Origin: FEN-1297 sp963710735
GTDB lineage: Bacteria > Bacteroidota > Ignavibacteria > Ignavibacteriales > Ignavibacteriaceae
NCBI GenBank assembly: GCA_963710735.1
Contig: CAVQBN010000024.1
Coordinates: 1-64,000 of the forward strand
Direction of reading: 5' to 3'
DNA length: 64,000 bases
The number at the start of each line of letters is the position of its first letter. Within the stretch, counting starts at the first letter, position 1. The translations under genes were made by a program, and so were the position numbers. Under the pieces are notes generated by a model. That model was not told the DNA's origin. It ran no database searches and worked only from the letters and a program-made list of their open reading frames with translations. Positions 7,601 to 16,999 of the stretch are shown in pieces.

Positions 7601-8548
7601 ATGAGAAATTCAATGAAACGAACAGCAATACCTGCAATTGTAATTATTTTGGGATTGAGCAGCTTTGGTTTAGGACAAAAAGAATTCATCAATGTAAATG
7701 GTAAGAAGGTTGAAATATTCACATCTGGTTTAGAGAACAATCAGAAGGATAAACCGGTAATTGTATTCGAAAATGGTATGGCCAGTAAATATGGTAATTG
7801 GGAAACCGTTATTAATGAAGTATCGAAAACATCTACAATATTTGCTTATAACCGGCCAAGAATTGGAGAATCCGAAAATGATAGTATTCCTCCAACCACA
7901 AGACATATTGTAGAAAATTTAAGGAAGATGCTCTTAGAAAAAGGTCTAAAGCCACCATACTTATTAGTATCACATTCTTTTGGTGGAGCGTATATAAGAA
8001 GTTATGCTTCATACTATCCGGATGAAATTGCAGGACTTATTTTTGTTGACCCTATAGATTTCACAAAAAAGAAAGGGGATGGAGATCTTCCATATTTAGA
8101 AATTGGATTAACGCAGCATCAGATCGATTCTATGTTCGCAGAGCCCTATGATAAGTTCAAAGAAAAACTTTTCGCCGAAATGCCGAATTTTTATGTTGAA
8201 GAAGTAAAAATATCAATACAATTAACCGCAGATGAATTTAAGGAATGCAATAGCACTCCTTTGCCCGATGTTCCTGTGCATTTTATAATGGCTGGTGGAT
8301 ATCCAAAAACTCCTGATGACAGAGGTGAAACAATTTTTGATAAAAAGAAATTATTTAGAATTGATCTCAACTTAAAGATGAAACGCTGGATAGCATTATT
8401 AGAACCGTTGAAATATGGAAAGTTCTTTTATTGTTCCAACTCCGGACATTTTGTTATGAAAGATGATCCAGAAACGGTAGTCTCGAGCATTAAGTTGGCT
8501 TTGATCGACTATGATAGAATTAAAAAAGAAAAAACAATCAAGGAATAG
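7601..8548 (+). CDS. Exported alpha/beta hydrolase
   Basis: A 315-residue protein from the ATG at 7601, with AAGGAA about 7 bp upstream. Residues 1-25 are a signal peptide (IPAIVIILGLSSFGLGQ). The alpha/beta-hydrolase core has the oxyanion strand IVFENGMASKYGNWE, the nucleophile elbow SHSFGG (G-x-S-x-G-like), the VDP strand and a late SGHFV motif carrying the catalytic His, so the triad looks complete. The substrate cannot be assigned. It is the only gene in a cassette opening with GTTATGTGT. Confidence 0.85.
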   Translation: MRNSMKRTAIPAIVIILGLSSFGLGQKEFINVNGKKVEIFTSGLENNQKDKPVIVFENGMASKYGNWETVINEVSKTSTIFAYNRPRIGESENDSIPPTTRHIVENLRKMLLEKGLKPPYLLVSHSFGGAYIRSYASYYPDEIAGLIFVDPIDFTKKKGDGDLPYLEIGLTQHQIDSMFAEPYDKFKEKLFAEMPNFYVEEVKISIQLTADEFKECNSTPLPDVPVHFIMAGGYPKTPDDRGETIFDKKKLFRIDLNLKMKRWIALLEPLKYGKFFYCSNSGHFVMKDDPETVVSSIKLALIDYDRIKKEKTIKE

Positions 8549-8556
8549 ATAATCAC

Positions 8557-8744
8557 ACATAACACACCGCACCATGCAGGCAGCGTTTTTCAGTGCTGCA
8601 TTCGTAAAATTATAAAGTTGTTTTGTAAATTTTAGTTGCCCTTAAAGGTAGTTTGTTCTAAGAATCATTTTTATAAATAATAAGTTGTTGCTTCTATTCG
8701 GCATTACTGTTCCGGACTGCCGGTAAGCGGCAATTTTGTTAAAC
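8557..8744 (+). repeat. attC recombination site 6
   Basis: The left core ACATAAC (8557-8563) and right core GTTAAAC (8738-8744) frame 188 bp. The left arm ACCGCACCATGCAGGCAG and the reverse complement of the right arm (GCCGCTTACCGGCAG) pair with bulges, and GCAGC/GCTGC near 8580-8605 forms an inner stem. It does not share the right-half block of sites 1-4, so it is a third sequence type in the array. Confidence 0.72.
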
Positions 8745-8816
8745 AAAAACAATATATTTTATTTAAATTATTATTAAGTATAATTCAATATTGCGATTCC
8801 CAATAAATGTAAAAAC

Positions 8817-8823
8817 AGGAGGT
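8817..8823 (+). promoter_or_regulatory. Consensus Shine-Dalgarno AGGAGGT
   Basis: A full AGGAGGT lies 4 bp before the ATG at 8828. Such strong sites are uncommon in this AT-rich window and fix the start of the PNPOx-like gene. Confidence 0.8.
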
Positions 8824-8827
8824 AATA

Positions 8828-9376
8828 ATGAATTCTTTTTTCAAAAATTTTTATTCTCTTTTATTTTTATTTCTCATCTCTGTCTCTCTAGCTAAAGTAA
8901 ATGTATATGCTCAGGACATAAAGGCTCCAGCCTCGGAACGTGATACACTTTTGCACATTGCCCGGCAGTATATTCATGATGTAAGATTTTGTTCACTGAT
9001 AACAATTGATAGTTCCGGTTATGCTCATGCGAGGACGATGGATCCATTTCAACCGGATGAAAATTGGATCATTTGGTTTGGCACAAATCCCAATAGCAGA
9101 AAAGTAAATGAAATTAGGAAAAATTCCCGGGTGACTCTTTATTATACCGGTAATAAAGGAGTAGGGTATGTATCAATCATTGGTACCGCAAGTCTCGTTA
9201 ATGATCAAAGTAAAAAAGATAGTCTATGGAAGAATGAATGGTCTACATTTTATCAAGACCGAAATGAAAACTATCTACTTATTAAAGTAGTACCAAAAAA
9301 ACTTGAGATACTTAATTCTAAGCATGGTATATTTGGCAACAAAGAAACTTTGAGAACACCTTTTGTTATTTTTTAA
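8828..9376 (+). CDS. Exported pyridoxamine-5'-phosphate-oxidase-like (PNPOx-fold) protein
   Basis: A 182-residue protein with a signal peptide (to about residue 28, VNVYAQ) followed by a split-barrel flavin-binding domain: ARQYIHDVRFCSLITIDSSG, AHARTMDP, WFGTNPNSRKVNEI and VTLYYTG are typical of the general-stress-protein-26/PNPOx group that binds FMN, F420 or haem. A secretory signal on this fold is less usual. Its cofactor and substrate are unknown. It is the last clear integron cassette; the TTTTGTTTAA just after the stop mirrors the cassette start GTTAAACAAAA. Confidence 0.82.
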   Translation: MNSFFKNFYSLLFLFLISVSLAKVNVYAQDIKAPASERDTLLHIARQYIHDVRFCSLITIDSSGYAHARTMDPFQPDENWIIWFGTNPNSRKVNEIRKNSRVTLYYTGNKGVGYVSIIGTASLVNDQSKKDSLWKNEWSTFYQDRNENYLLIKVVPKKLEILNSKHGIFGNKETLRTPFVIF

Positions 9377-9380
9377 TTTT

Positions 9381-9510
9381 GTTTAAAAAATTATGAATAA
9401 GTTATTAATTTCTCCTATCATGTTTTTTCTCATTTTATTATTTGATATTATTTACACATAAGGTTTATATTTAATCGGCTTAATATGTAAGCATATTCAT
9501 ATTGTTAAAA
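9381..9510 (+). repeat. Decayed attC-like site 7
   Basis: GTTTAAA at 9381-9387 is one base from the expected GTTTAAC, and the 10 bases TTTTGTTTAA mirror the cassette start at 8738. At the other end GTTAAAA (9504-9510) follows. The arms TTATGAATAAG and the reverse complement of CATATTCATATTG share TATGAATA. The GC-rich core of the other sites is lost. Confidence 0.4.
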
Positions 9511-9528
9511 AGTAAAGGAGCAAATTAA

Positions 9529-10044
9529 ATGTTAAACAAGTTCTATGTGATACTAGCTTCGGTTTTACTAATAAGCGGATGTTCATCTAAACAGGCTGAT
9601 AGATATTATAACAGCAAAGATAACTTTTCTATAAAGTTTCCTAAGGATTGGGAAAATAAAGAAGGCTTTATGGGGACTGATGTTATTTCGCTTAGTCCCA
9701 GAGAAAATGCCGCCGACCAGTTCCGTGAAAATGTTAATGTTGTAGTTGAAAAAATTCCTGATGGAATGAGTCTTAATGATTATTTTAACGCGAACTTACC
9801 TAAACTATCAAAGGTTGTCCAGAATTTTCAGAATAAAGAAACGGGTACTACAACAATAAACGATAATGATGCCCAATGGCTGATTTATACCGGAAGCATT
9901 GGTACAATAAATCTGAAGAGCAAACAGTATTACATGGTTCACGACAATAAAGGTTATGTTATTACATGTTCCGCTACTCCTGGAACATACGACAATTTCA
10001 ATAGTGTGTTTGATGAAGTGGTGCAGAGCTTCAAGTTTGAATAA
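9529..10044 (+). CDS. PsbP/DcrB-like lipoprotein
   Basis: A 171-residue lipoprotein with AAAGGAG before the ATG. The lipobox is LISGC, giving a lipid-anchored Cys near residue 18. The mature part resembles the PsbP/DUF1795 fold: YYNSKDNFSIKFPKDW, a VNVVVEKIPDG strand, and the end FDEVVQSFKFE. Proteins of this fold are periplasmic and bind partners or ligands, but no function is assigned here. It may be a further cassette after the decayed attC or the first ordinary chromosomal gene. Confidence 0.75.
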   Translation: MLNKFYVILASVLLISGCSSKQADRYYNSKDNFSIKFPKDWENKEGFMGTDVISLSPRENAADQFRENVNVVVEKIPDGMSLNDYFNANLPKLSKVVQNFQNKETGTTTINDNDAQWLIYTGSIGTINLKSKQYYMVHDNKGYVITCSATPGTYDNFNSVFDEVVQSFKFE

Positions 10045-10100
10045 TAGCTTAAGTGGCGACTAATCTTTTTAATCTTTTGAGAATATGGCAGGTTAGATAA

Positions 10101-11988
10101 TTATTGCCCTTCGTTCTTTATATCTTCCAGTTCCTGCCATCTTTCATAAAGGGCCTTTACTTCTTTTTTTAAAAGTTCAATTCTGCTGTTAAGTTCGTTA
10201 GTTTGGGAAGCATATTTTTCATAAAAATCAGGTGAAGATAAAAACAGCTTCGGTTTTAGCTATTTCATTTTCTACTGAAAGAATTTTTTCTTCAATAGAT
10301 TCAAGTTCTAATTTCTCTTTATAGGTTAATTTGCGCGTTTTTATTTTTACGCGAGTATCGCCTTTCTTTTCTTTTGTCTGCGAATTTGTGACAGATTCAT
10401 TTTGTAATCTCTTTTTTCTTTTTTCAAGATAATAATCATAATCACCTTCGCTTAAATAAACTTTGCCTTTTCCTTCAAATGCAAGGATACTATCGCAAAT
10501 ACGGTTTAGGAAATATCTGTCGTGGCTTACTACAATCAGGCATCCTTCAAATCCGATTAAAGCTTCTTCTAAAATTCTTAAAGTAGGAAGGTCAAGATCA
10601 TTTGTAGGTTCATCGAGCAGAAGAAAGTTGCCGCCGTTTCTTAATATTTTTGCAAGAAGAAGTCTGTTCTTCTCTCCCCCGGAGAGCCGTTCTATTTTGG
10701 AGTTAATTCTGTCATCAGTAAATAAAAACCGGCGCAGGTATTTCCAAACCGTAATTTTTTCTTCGCCGAATTTTACCATTTCGCTGCCTTCACCGATTTC
10801 TTCAAGAACGGTTATTTCTTCATTTAATATAAGACGCGACTGATCTACATAATTAAATAAGGTGTTCTCCCCTATTTCAATTTTACCTGCAGTCTGCTGA
10901 ACTTCCCCTAAAATTATTTTTAGCAATGTTGTTTTACCTAGCCCGTTCTTACCGACAACTCCAAGCTTTCTCCCCTTCTCAAATTGAATATTCAATTCAT
11001 TAAATAAAACTTCTCCGTTCATTTCTTTTTCAACATTAACAAGATTTAAAACTTTGTTTCCTAACCTGGGTGCCGGAGGAATTAAAAGCTCTACATCCAT
11101 TTCCTCCGAAAGCCCTTCGCTGTTCACAAGCTCGCTAAATTTATCAAGCCTGCTTTTTGATTTTGTTCTTCTTGCCCTCGGGCCTCTTCTAACCCATTCT
11201 AACTCTTTTCGAAGAAAGCTTTGTTTTTTTCTCTCTTCTATTTCTTCATTCTCAAGCCTGATAGATTTATTTATAAGATAGTCAGTGTAATTCCCCATAT
11301 GTGAATAAAAAGTTCCGTTTGAAAGCTCGACAATCCGGTTAGCAATTCTATCAAGAAAATAACGGTCGTGGGTTACAAACAAACATGTACCCGAATATCC
11401 GGCAAGAAATTCTTCGGTCCACTCTATTGATTCTGTGTCAAGATGATTTGTAGGTTCATCGAGGATAAGTAAATCCGGCCTTGAAATTATTGCTTTGCAT
11501 AACGCCACCCTTCTTTTTTCTCCGCCTGAAAGCAAGTTTACATTTCTATCCGCTTCAGGAACATTAAGCGACTGCATTGCTATTTTTATTCTTGTATCAA
11601 GATTCCAGCCGTCCAGGTGTAATATCAGATCTTCCAATATATGTCTGCGATCGGAATCATGCGGAAGCTTTTCATATTCTTTTATAAAACCGATTACATC
11701 ATGGGCTCCATCCAAAATGTTTTGATAAACATTCTTATTGCCGTCAAGATTAAAATCCTGTGGAAGATAACCTACTAATAGTCCTTTTCTCTTAACTACT
11801 TCACCTTTATCAGGATTCAATATACCGGAAATAATTTTTAGGAATGTGGATTTACCCGAACCGTTTCGCCCTACAAGCCCGATTCTGTCCCCTTCATGGA
11901 TTGACAAAGAAGCTTTGTTCAATATTATTTGTTCGCCGTAATGAACTTCCAGTTCAGATGCGGTTAAAACTACTGGAGGATTATTCAA
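10101..11988 (-). CDS. uup: ABC-F ATPase, Uup type, frameshifted near its C-terminus
   Basis: Two ABC ATPase domains without membrane segments: Walker A GRNGSGKST, signature LLSGGEKRR, DEPTNHLD; then GKNGLGKTTLL, LSGGEKNR, DEPTNDLD. The linker WVRRGPRARRTKSKSR and a C-terminal coiled coil fit Uup, an ABC-F protein linked to ribosomes and DNA branch processing. The open frame stops at 10228, but a second frame continues with SSPDFYEKYASQTNEL...LYERWQELED to a stop at 10101. Removing one A from the run 10240-10244 restores a normal coiled-coil end. The start overlaps the MutS-like gene by 8 bp, so the two are probably cotranscribed. Confidence 0.88.
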
Positions 11989-13819
11989 CCGGCAGCCCTT
12001 CTATTTGCATAATTTTTAATGCGTTTGTTGTCGGACAAGGGCCTTCATGTATTTTATAATCAAACAACATTCTGCCGTCTTTAATTTCTTCTTTAAAATG
12101 ATAATTATGTACTTGCGGAATTTTTTCGGAAAGATTTATTAATTCAAGATCGTGCGTAGCCACTGCCCCAATCACATTCTTATCTGCTATTTTTTTAATG
12201 AATGCGGAACTTCCTTTTAAACGCTCTATATTATTCGTCCCCCTGAATATCTCATCGATTAAAAAGAAAACCGGCATACTATCCGCTCGTTCGATTTCAT
12301 TCAGCAAAGATTTCAGTCTTTTAACTTCAGCATAAAAATAAGAAATGCCGTCCACAACAGAATCGCTTACTTTTATACATGTAAACAAACGCAGTAAAGA
12401 AACATTAAATACATCAGCATTTACAACACAGCCGGCGTAAGCTAAAGAGAGATTTATTCCTAAAGTTCTTAAGAACGTACTTTTACCGGACATATTAGAA
12501 CCGGTTATAATGGCAATTTTATTTTCATGACTAAAAGAAAAATCGTTGCAGATTTTTTGTTCATGAGTTAAAAGCGGATGTCCTATATTTTTCCCGGTGA
12601 AAAGAATTTCATTCTGATCATTCGATTCTTTTATTTCCGGAAAATTATAATCCGGATTTAAAAAACCAAAATTTGCCAATGAACATAATGCTTCAAGATA
12701 GTTCCAAGCACCAACCCATTCATGAATATGTTTGGAAATTATTTTTTTCTGTTTTGTATATTTTATATGAAAATAAAAATCAAGCGGGAAAACAGCAGCT
12801 ATAACTAACCAGACAAACCAATTCCCTTTTTTTATTCTTAATAATCCCGAAGTACTTTTTAATTTTTTAATTAAATACGACGGGCGTTCGTCATAAATAT
12901 GAAATGGAATGCAGAGCTTGTACAATTTTGATTTTTCATTAAACCGGGAATTCTCAAGAAACTCAAATACGCTTCTCATTTTTTCCAATTCGCCGCTTAA
13001 ATACTCCGACTCATCCATCATATATTCCGACTCATCCATCAGGCCTTTCTTGGTCTTATTACCATAAGTATAAAGCGATATATAAATAAAAGTTGTAATG
13101 GGCCAGAACGGAGACATTAGCCCTTTAGTATTAAGTACAAGCAAAATAATATTAACCGGTGCCAGAATTGTTAGGGTAGTATAAATTAGTCTGAAATATC
13201 TATTGTTAATTTTGGTTTTCGACAACAGCTTTTCAACAAATTCTCCGTCAAATTCATTTTTAATAGAATAAACCGAATTAAGAATTAATTTATCACGGAA
13301 TCTTTTCAGCGGGATTAATTCTTTAACGAATTTTTGTCTCTCAAATATTTCACCGGTTGACGGATTTATATTATTCAGCCATTGCCTGAGCAGTGTTTTT
13401 GATCGACGGGTAGTTCCGGTATTTATAAGCTGATGCAAGGATTGTTCACCGGCTATATTAAGATCAATTTCAGCAGGTGTAAATTGATTATCACTAGAAT
13501 ATTCAATGCGCGGAATATTATCCCAATCCAAATTTATCCTGGCAATATGAGTCTTTTTTATTTTTTTCCAGAGTTTTAATCTTTTAATACCATTATCCAC
13601 TTTGCTCTGTTTATTTGCCGCAATTCCGAAAAATATTGAGAAAATAACTGCCTCTATTAATGCCGTAATATTTGAAGCTGAAAAAAATAGAATAAAGAAA
13701 AGAAGTAATCCTATAATAAAAATGAAAAGGCGGTACCGGGAAATCTTATCGGAAAGACTTTGTAATTTCTTTTCTCTTTCTTCAAGACGATTGATTAAGC
13801 TTTTTAGATAATTAACCAT
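11981..13819 (-). CDS. Membrane-anchored MutS-family ATPase
   Basis: A 612-residue protein with the MutS domain V ATPase at the C-terminus: Walker A ITGSNMSGKSTFLRTLG, a Walker B strand FFLIDEIFRGTN and the His motif AVATHDLELI. The N-terminal half lacks the mismatch-recognition domain and carries hydrophobic stretches near residues 30-70, 215-255 and about 355, so it is likely bound to the inner membrane. A core (lever/clamp-like) part may be kept (TRRSKTLLRQWLNNINP). This type is frequent in Bacteroidota; its role is unknown and it is not a replacement for MutS. A 7-residue tandem duplication (MDESEYM/MDESEYL) occurs near residue 270. Confidence 0.82.
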   Translation of the reverse strand: MVNYLKSLINRLEEREKKLQSLSDKISRYRLFIFIIGLLLFFILFFSASNITALIEAVIFSIFFGIAANKQSKVDNGIKRLKLWKKIKKTHIARINLDWDNIPRIEYSSDNQFTPAEIDLNIAGEQSLHQLINTGTTRRSKTLLRQWLNNINPSTGEIFERQKFVKELIPLKRFRDKLILNSVYSIKNEFDGEFVEKLLSKTKINNRYFRLIYTTLTILAPVNIILLVLNTKGLMSPFWPITTFIYISLYTYGNKTKKGLMDESEYMMDESEYLSGELEKMRSVFEFLENSRFNEKSKLYKLCIPFHIYDERPSYLIKKLKSTSGLLRIKKGNWFVWLVIAAVFPLDFYFHIKYTKQKKIISKHIHEWVGAWNYLEALCSLANFGFLNPDYNFPEIKESNDQNEILFTGKNIGHPLLTHEQKICNDFSFSHENKIAIITGSNMSGKSTFLRTLGINLSLAYAGCVVNADVFNVSLLRLFTCIKVSDSVVDGISYFYAEVKRLKSLLNEIERADSMPVFFLIDEIFRGTNNIERLKGSSAFIKKIADKNVIGAVATHDLELINLSEKIPQVHNYHFKEEIKDGRMLFDYKIHEGPCPTTNALKIMQIEGLPVE

Positions 13820-13917
13820 GTCGATTCTTAAGCTGTCATTTACGTTATTAATCTTAAATAAATAAAATTAAACAGAATAATTTAAAATTTTTTTTACCCT
13901 GGAAGAAATTAAAATTA

Positions 13918-15453
13918 TTATAATTTATCCGGAATAGGGGTAACAAGCTCATCCGGCGGATGAATACATTCAAGCTTATGTCCTAAAAATTTTTCAATTG
14001 CCGGAATTTGAAAAGAATCATCCTCGGACGCAAAACTTATCGATATCCCTGTTGCACCCGCTCTACCGGTTCTGCCGATACGATGGACATAATCCTCGGG
14101 ATCTTCGGGTAAAGTATAATTTATTACATGGCTTACACTATCAACATGAATCCCCCGGCCCGCCACGTCCGTTGCAACCAATACCTTAATCTCACCGGCT
14201 TTAAAATTATTTAATGTTTTAATTCTTACCCGCTGATCAACATCACCTGAAAGTATTTTACAGCTAATCCCGTTTTTAATCAAAATCCCTTCAAGCTTTT
14301 TAGTTTCATCCCTTCGATTGGCAAAGACAATAACCCGTTCTAATTTTTGTTTTGTTATGATGTTATAAAGAAGAGAAAATTTATCATCATTGCTTACTAT
14401 ATAAACAATCTGTTCAATGCTTTCACCGGCAGTTTTCTCGGGAGTAATTTCAACATTTATTGCATCCTTTGTCCACTGGGAAGACAACCGCTTAACGTTA
14501 CTATTTAAAGTAGCACTGAATAAAAGTGTTTGCCGTTTAAACTTCGGAGGAGTGCTGCGAACTATTTTTTTTACATCCGGTATAAAGCCCATATCCAGCA
14601 TCCGGTCCGCTTCATCTATAATAAGCGTTTCTACACTGCCTAAAAAAACATCCCGCTTACTTTGAAAATCTAAAAGTCTTCCCGGAGTTGCAACAACTAC
14701 ATCAATAACCCTTTTTAATTGATTTCTCTGTTTGTTGTAATCCATTCCGCCAAAAACTTCAGCAATTTTTATATTGGTATATTTTGAGAGTGCACGGGCA
14801 TCGCTGCTGATTTGCATTACGAGCTCTCTGGTTGGCGCTAATATTAATGCTTTAGGAGATCCGGGCCTTCTTACACCACTATTTGACTTTGTTAACATCT
14901 TATTGAAAATTGTTATAAGAAATGCAGCCGTTTTGCCGGTGCCTGTTTGCGCCTGCCCTGTTGCATCTTTCCCCGATAAAGCAGCTTCTAATATTTCTTT
15001 TTGTATAGGCGTACAGTATCTAAAATTCAAATCGGCAATGGCGTGCAATATTTCGTTCGGCAGGTTAAAATCCTGAAACCGGGCTTTACCCTCTTCAGCC
15101 GGAACCTGAAAACTTGAGCTGTCCCATGGTTTATGTTCTACAACTTTTCTTTGAACAGGTTTTCTATAATCTTTATTTTGAGGACGGGGGTGTGTTTCCT
15201 GTTTGGGCCTGGTATTCTTTGAATCATATTTTTTTGTATAATGCTGTTTTTTTGTACCCGGCTCATTTGTTGAATGAGATTTATTTGATTCATATCTTTT
15301 TTTAGTTTCCAAATGAGGTTTAGGTTTGGAAACCGATTCAATTTTAATAGTTTCTTTAGCTTCTGCTTTTTTCAAATCCTCTACCGGAGCTTTTTCCGAT
15401 TTGGAATATTTTTTAAGTTTATTACGGACAATATTTATTAAACTACGTACCAA
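13918..15453 (-). CDS. DEAD-box RNA helicase (RhlE/RhlB-like)
   Basis: A 511-residue ATP-dependent RNA helicase. Residues 1-120 form a Lys/Gln-rich disordered extension. The core follows with the Q-motif region (FQDFNLPNEILHAI), motif I AQTGTGKTAAF, Ia PTRELVMQ, Ib TPGRLLD, II DEAD, III SAT, V VATDVAGRGIHV and VI HRIGRTGRAG. The basic tail is at the N-terminus instead of the usual C-terminal RhlE tail. Such helicases act in ribosome assembly and mRNA turnover, often at low temperature. It ends about 100 bp from the MutS-like gene and is likely its own unit. Confidence 0.92.
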   Translation of the reverse strand: MVRSLINIVRNKLKKYSKSEKAPVEDLKKAEAKETIKIESVSKPKPHLETKKRYESNKSHSTNEPGTKKQHYTKKYDSKNTRPKQETHPRPQNKDYRKPVQRKVVEHKPWDSSSFQVPAEEGKARFQDFNLPNEILHAIADLNFRYCTPIQKEILEAALSGKDATGQAQTGTGKTAAFLITIFNKMLTKSNSGVRRPGSPKALILAPTRELVMQISSDARALSKYTNIKIAEVFGGMDYNKQRNQLKRVIDVVVATPGRLLDFQSKRDVFLGSVETLIIDEADRMLDMGFIPDVKKIVRSTPPKFKRQTLLFSATLNSNVKRLSSQWTKDAINVEITPEKTAGESIEQIVYIVSNDDKFSLLYNIITKQKLERVIVFANRRDETKKLEGILIKNGISCKILSGDVDQRVRIKTLNNFKAGEIKVLVATDVAGRGIHVDSVSHVINYTLPEDPEDYVHRIGRTGRAGATGISISFASEDDSFQIPAIEKFLGHKLECIHPPDELVTPIPDKL

Positions 15454-15867
15454 CTTTTTCCTTTATTTCTTTCTATACCATGTCTTTTATTAAAATTAAT
15501 ACTAAAATGCATTTACTTAATTATTAAGAATGGTTCTTATTATTTTACTTTACTTTTTAACTCATCTTTTTGATTTATTTTAATGGAAGGCTGTTTTTAG
15601 AACCTAGCCATACATTTTGTTGCCTAAATATAAGAAAAATTGAAATGAGTATCTTGGCCGGCGGCAACATTCACTATTCAGTTGTATTATACTAGATATT
15701 CTAAAAATTTAATGAGGTTTTTAATTATATTCTAATGCTATATTAAGCGAAGCCGAACTATGACAATTTTTAATATTTATCCCTTGGCTCCACTCAAGTT
15801 GATAATTTAATTATTTAGATTAAGATACTGCCTAATTATTTTTTAAAATTTTTGAGAGAATTAATAA
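15454..15867. other. Divergent intergenic region, no gene seen
   Basis: These 414 AT-rich bases lie between the helicase (leftward) and the serine hydrolase (rightward) and should hold both promoters. I see no open frame of note, no tRNA and no strong hairpin. Confidence 0.6.
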
Positions 15868-16986
15868 ATGATAAGAAAATCCTTCACATCACTTTTAATA
15901 ATTATTTTAATTTTTGTATCTACTGCAGTGCTCTTTCAAGATCCAAATAATCTTAACAACTCAGATATCAAAAATGCGACTGCAAGTTTAGATTCTCTAA
16001 TAAATTTAAGGGCCGGAAACCACACCCCGGGTTTTGCGGTAATGGTTATTTATAACGGCAAAAAAATTTTTAACGAGGGATCCGGTTTAGCAAACTTACA
16101 TTTAGATATCCCGATAACTCCTCATACTGATTTTTATCTCGCGTCTGTTTCAAAAGAATTCACCACGATGGCAATTATGATTTTACACGATCGTGGCCTG
16201 CTTAAATTTGATGACCCGGTAAAAAAATATTTGCCAGGCTTTCCAAAGTACGGGGATAAAATAACAATCCGCAATTTGATGACTCATACTTCCGGCGTTC
16301 CTGATTATTATGAATTACTGGGCTATACACATAATTTTAAAGGCATTACAAATCATGATGTCTGGAATTTATTGCGTAAACAGGACAGCCTTAATTTCAG
16401 TCCGGGTACAAAATACGAATACAGTAATTCGGGGTTCGTACTTTTATCAATGATTGTTGAAAAAGTATCTAACGAATCTTTTGCAAAGTTTATGAAAGAA
16501 AATATTTTTAGTAAGCTTGAAATGAAAAATACTTTAGTAATTACACCTTCTGTAAAAAAAATTCCTAATAGAGCAATTGGATATTCCAAAGACAGTTTAG
16601 GAAATTATAAACCCGATGATTACAACCAATTTACAACGGGTGCAGGCGGAATATATTCAAACATATCTGATTTGTATAAATGGGATCAATGCTTATATAC
16701 TACAAAACTGGTAAAGAAAACCACGCTAGAAGAAGCATTCACAAATCAGCAGCTTAATAACGGTACCAAAATAAATTACGGATTCGGATGGATGATAGGA
16801 AGGTTTAAAGAGGGTAAATTAAAAGGTGTAAAATATCTTTACCACACTGGCGCTCTGGATGGATTCAGAAATTTAATTTTTAGAATTCCACAAAAACACT
16901 TTTCATATATAGTACTATCTAATACAGGTGAACAGTTATCCGAACCGGAAACAATTGCAAATATATTCTGGAATACTAATGAATAA
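15868..16986 (+). CDS. Serine hydrolase of the beta-lactamase/class C PBP family
   Basis: A 372-residue protein with an N-terminal signal or anchor (LLIIILIFVSTAVLF). The three active-site motifs of the family are present: S-x-x-K in ASVSKEFTT, Y-x-N in YEYSNSGF and an HTG box in YHTGALDGF. The length and order fit periplasmic D-Ala peptidase/esterase relatives of AmpC. Most such chromosomal enzymes act on peptides or esters and do not give antibiotic resistance, so the substrate stays open. GAGAG before the ATG gives a ribosome-binding site. Confidence 0.87.
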   Translation: MIRKSFTSLLIIILIFVSTAVLFQDPNNLNNSDIKNATASLDSLINLRAGNHTPGFAVMVIYNGKKIFNEGSGLANLHLDIPITPHTDFYLASVSKEFTTMAIMILHDRGLLKFDDPVKKYLPGFPKYGDKITIRNLMTHTSGVPDYYELLGYTHNFKGITNHDVWNLLRKQDSLNFSPGTKYEYSNSGFVLLSMIVEKVSNESFAKFMKENIFSKLEMKNTLVITPSVKKIPNRAIGYSKDSLGNYKPDDYNQFTTGAGGIYSNISDLYKWDQCLYTTKLVKKTTLEEAFTNQQLNNGTKINYGFGWMIGRFKEGKLKGVKYLYHTGALDGFRNLIFRIPQKHFSYIVLSNTGEQLSEPETIANIFWNTNE

Positions 16987-16999
16987 TGATCGATATCAA

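Larger units (their letters stand above)
1..9504 (+). mobile_element. Integron gene-cassette array (no integrase in window)
   Basis: Seven or eight same-strand gene units are separated by attC-like sites with RYYYAAC-type left ends, GTTRRRY-type right ends and inverted-repeat arms. Most units keep the cassette signature: bases after the opening GTT are complementary to the bases before AAC in the closing site (GTTATAC/GTATAAC twice, GTTGGGTGCTC/GAGCACCCAAC, GTTATGTGT/ACACATAAC). Contents are typical of sedentary integrons: two toxin-antitoxin pairs, an antibiotic-esterase-like gene and small enzymes of unrelated function. No intI or attI is visible, so this may be the distal part of an integron or a CALIN (attC cluster lacking an integrase). 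The right limit at about 9504 rests on a decayed site. Confidence 0.82.

Noticed and set aside
7450..7704. 84-codon open frame
   Set aside because: It runs from attC site 5 into the hydrolase gene in another frame.
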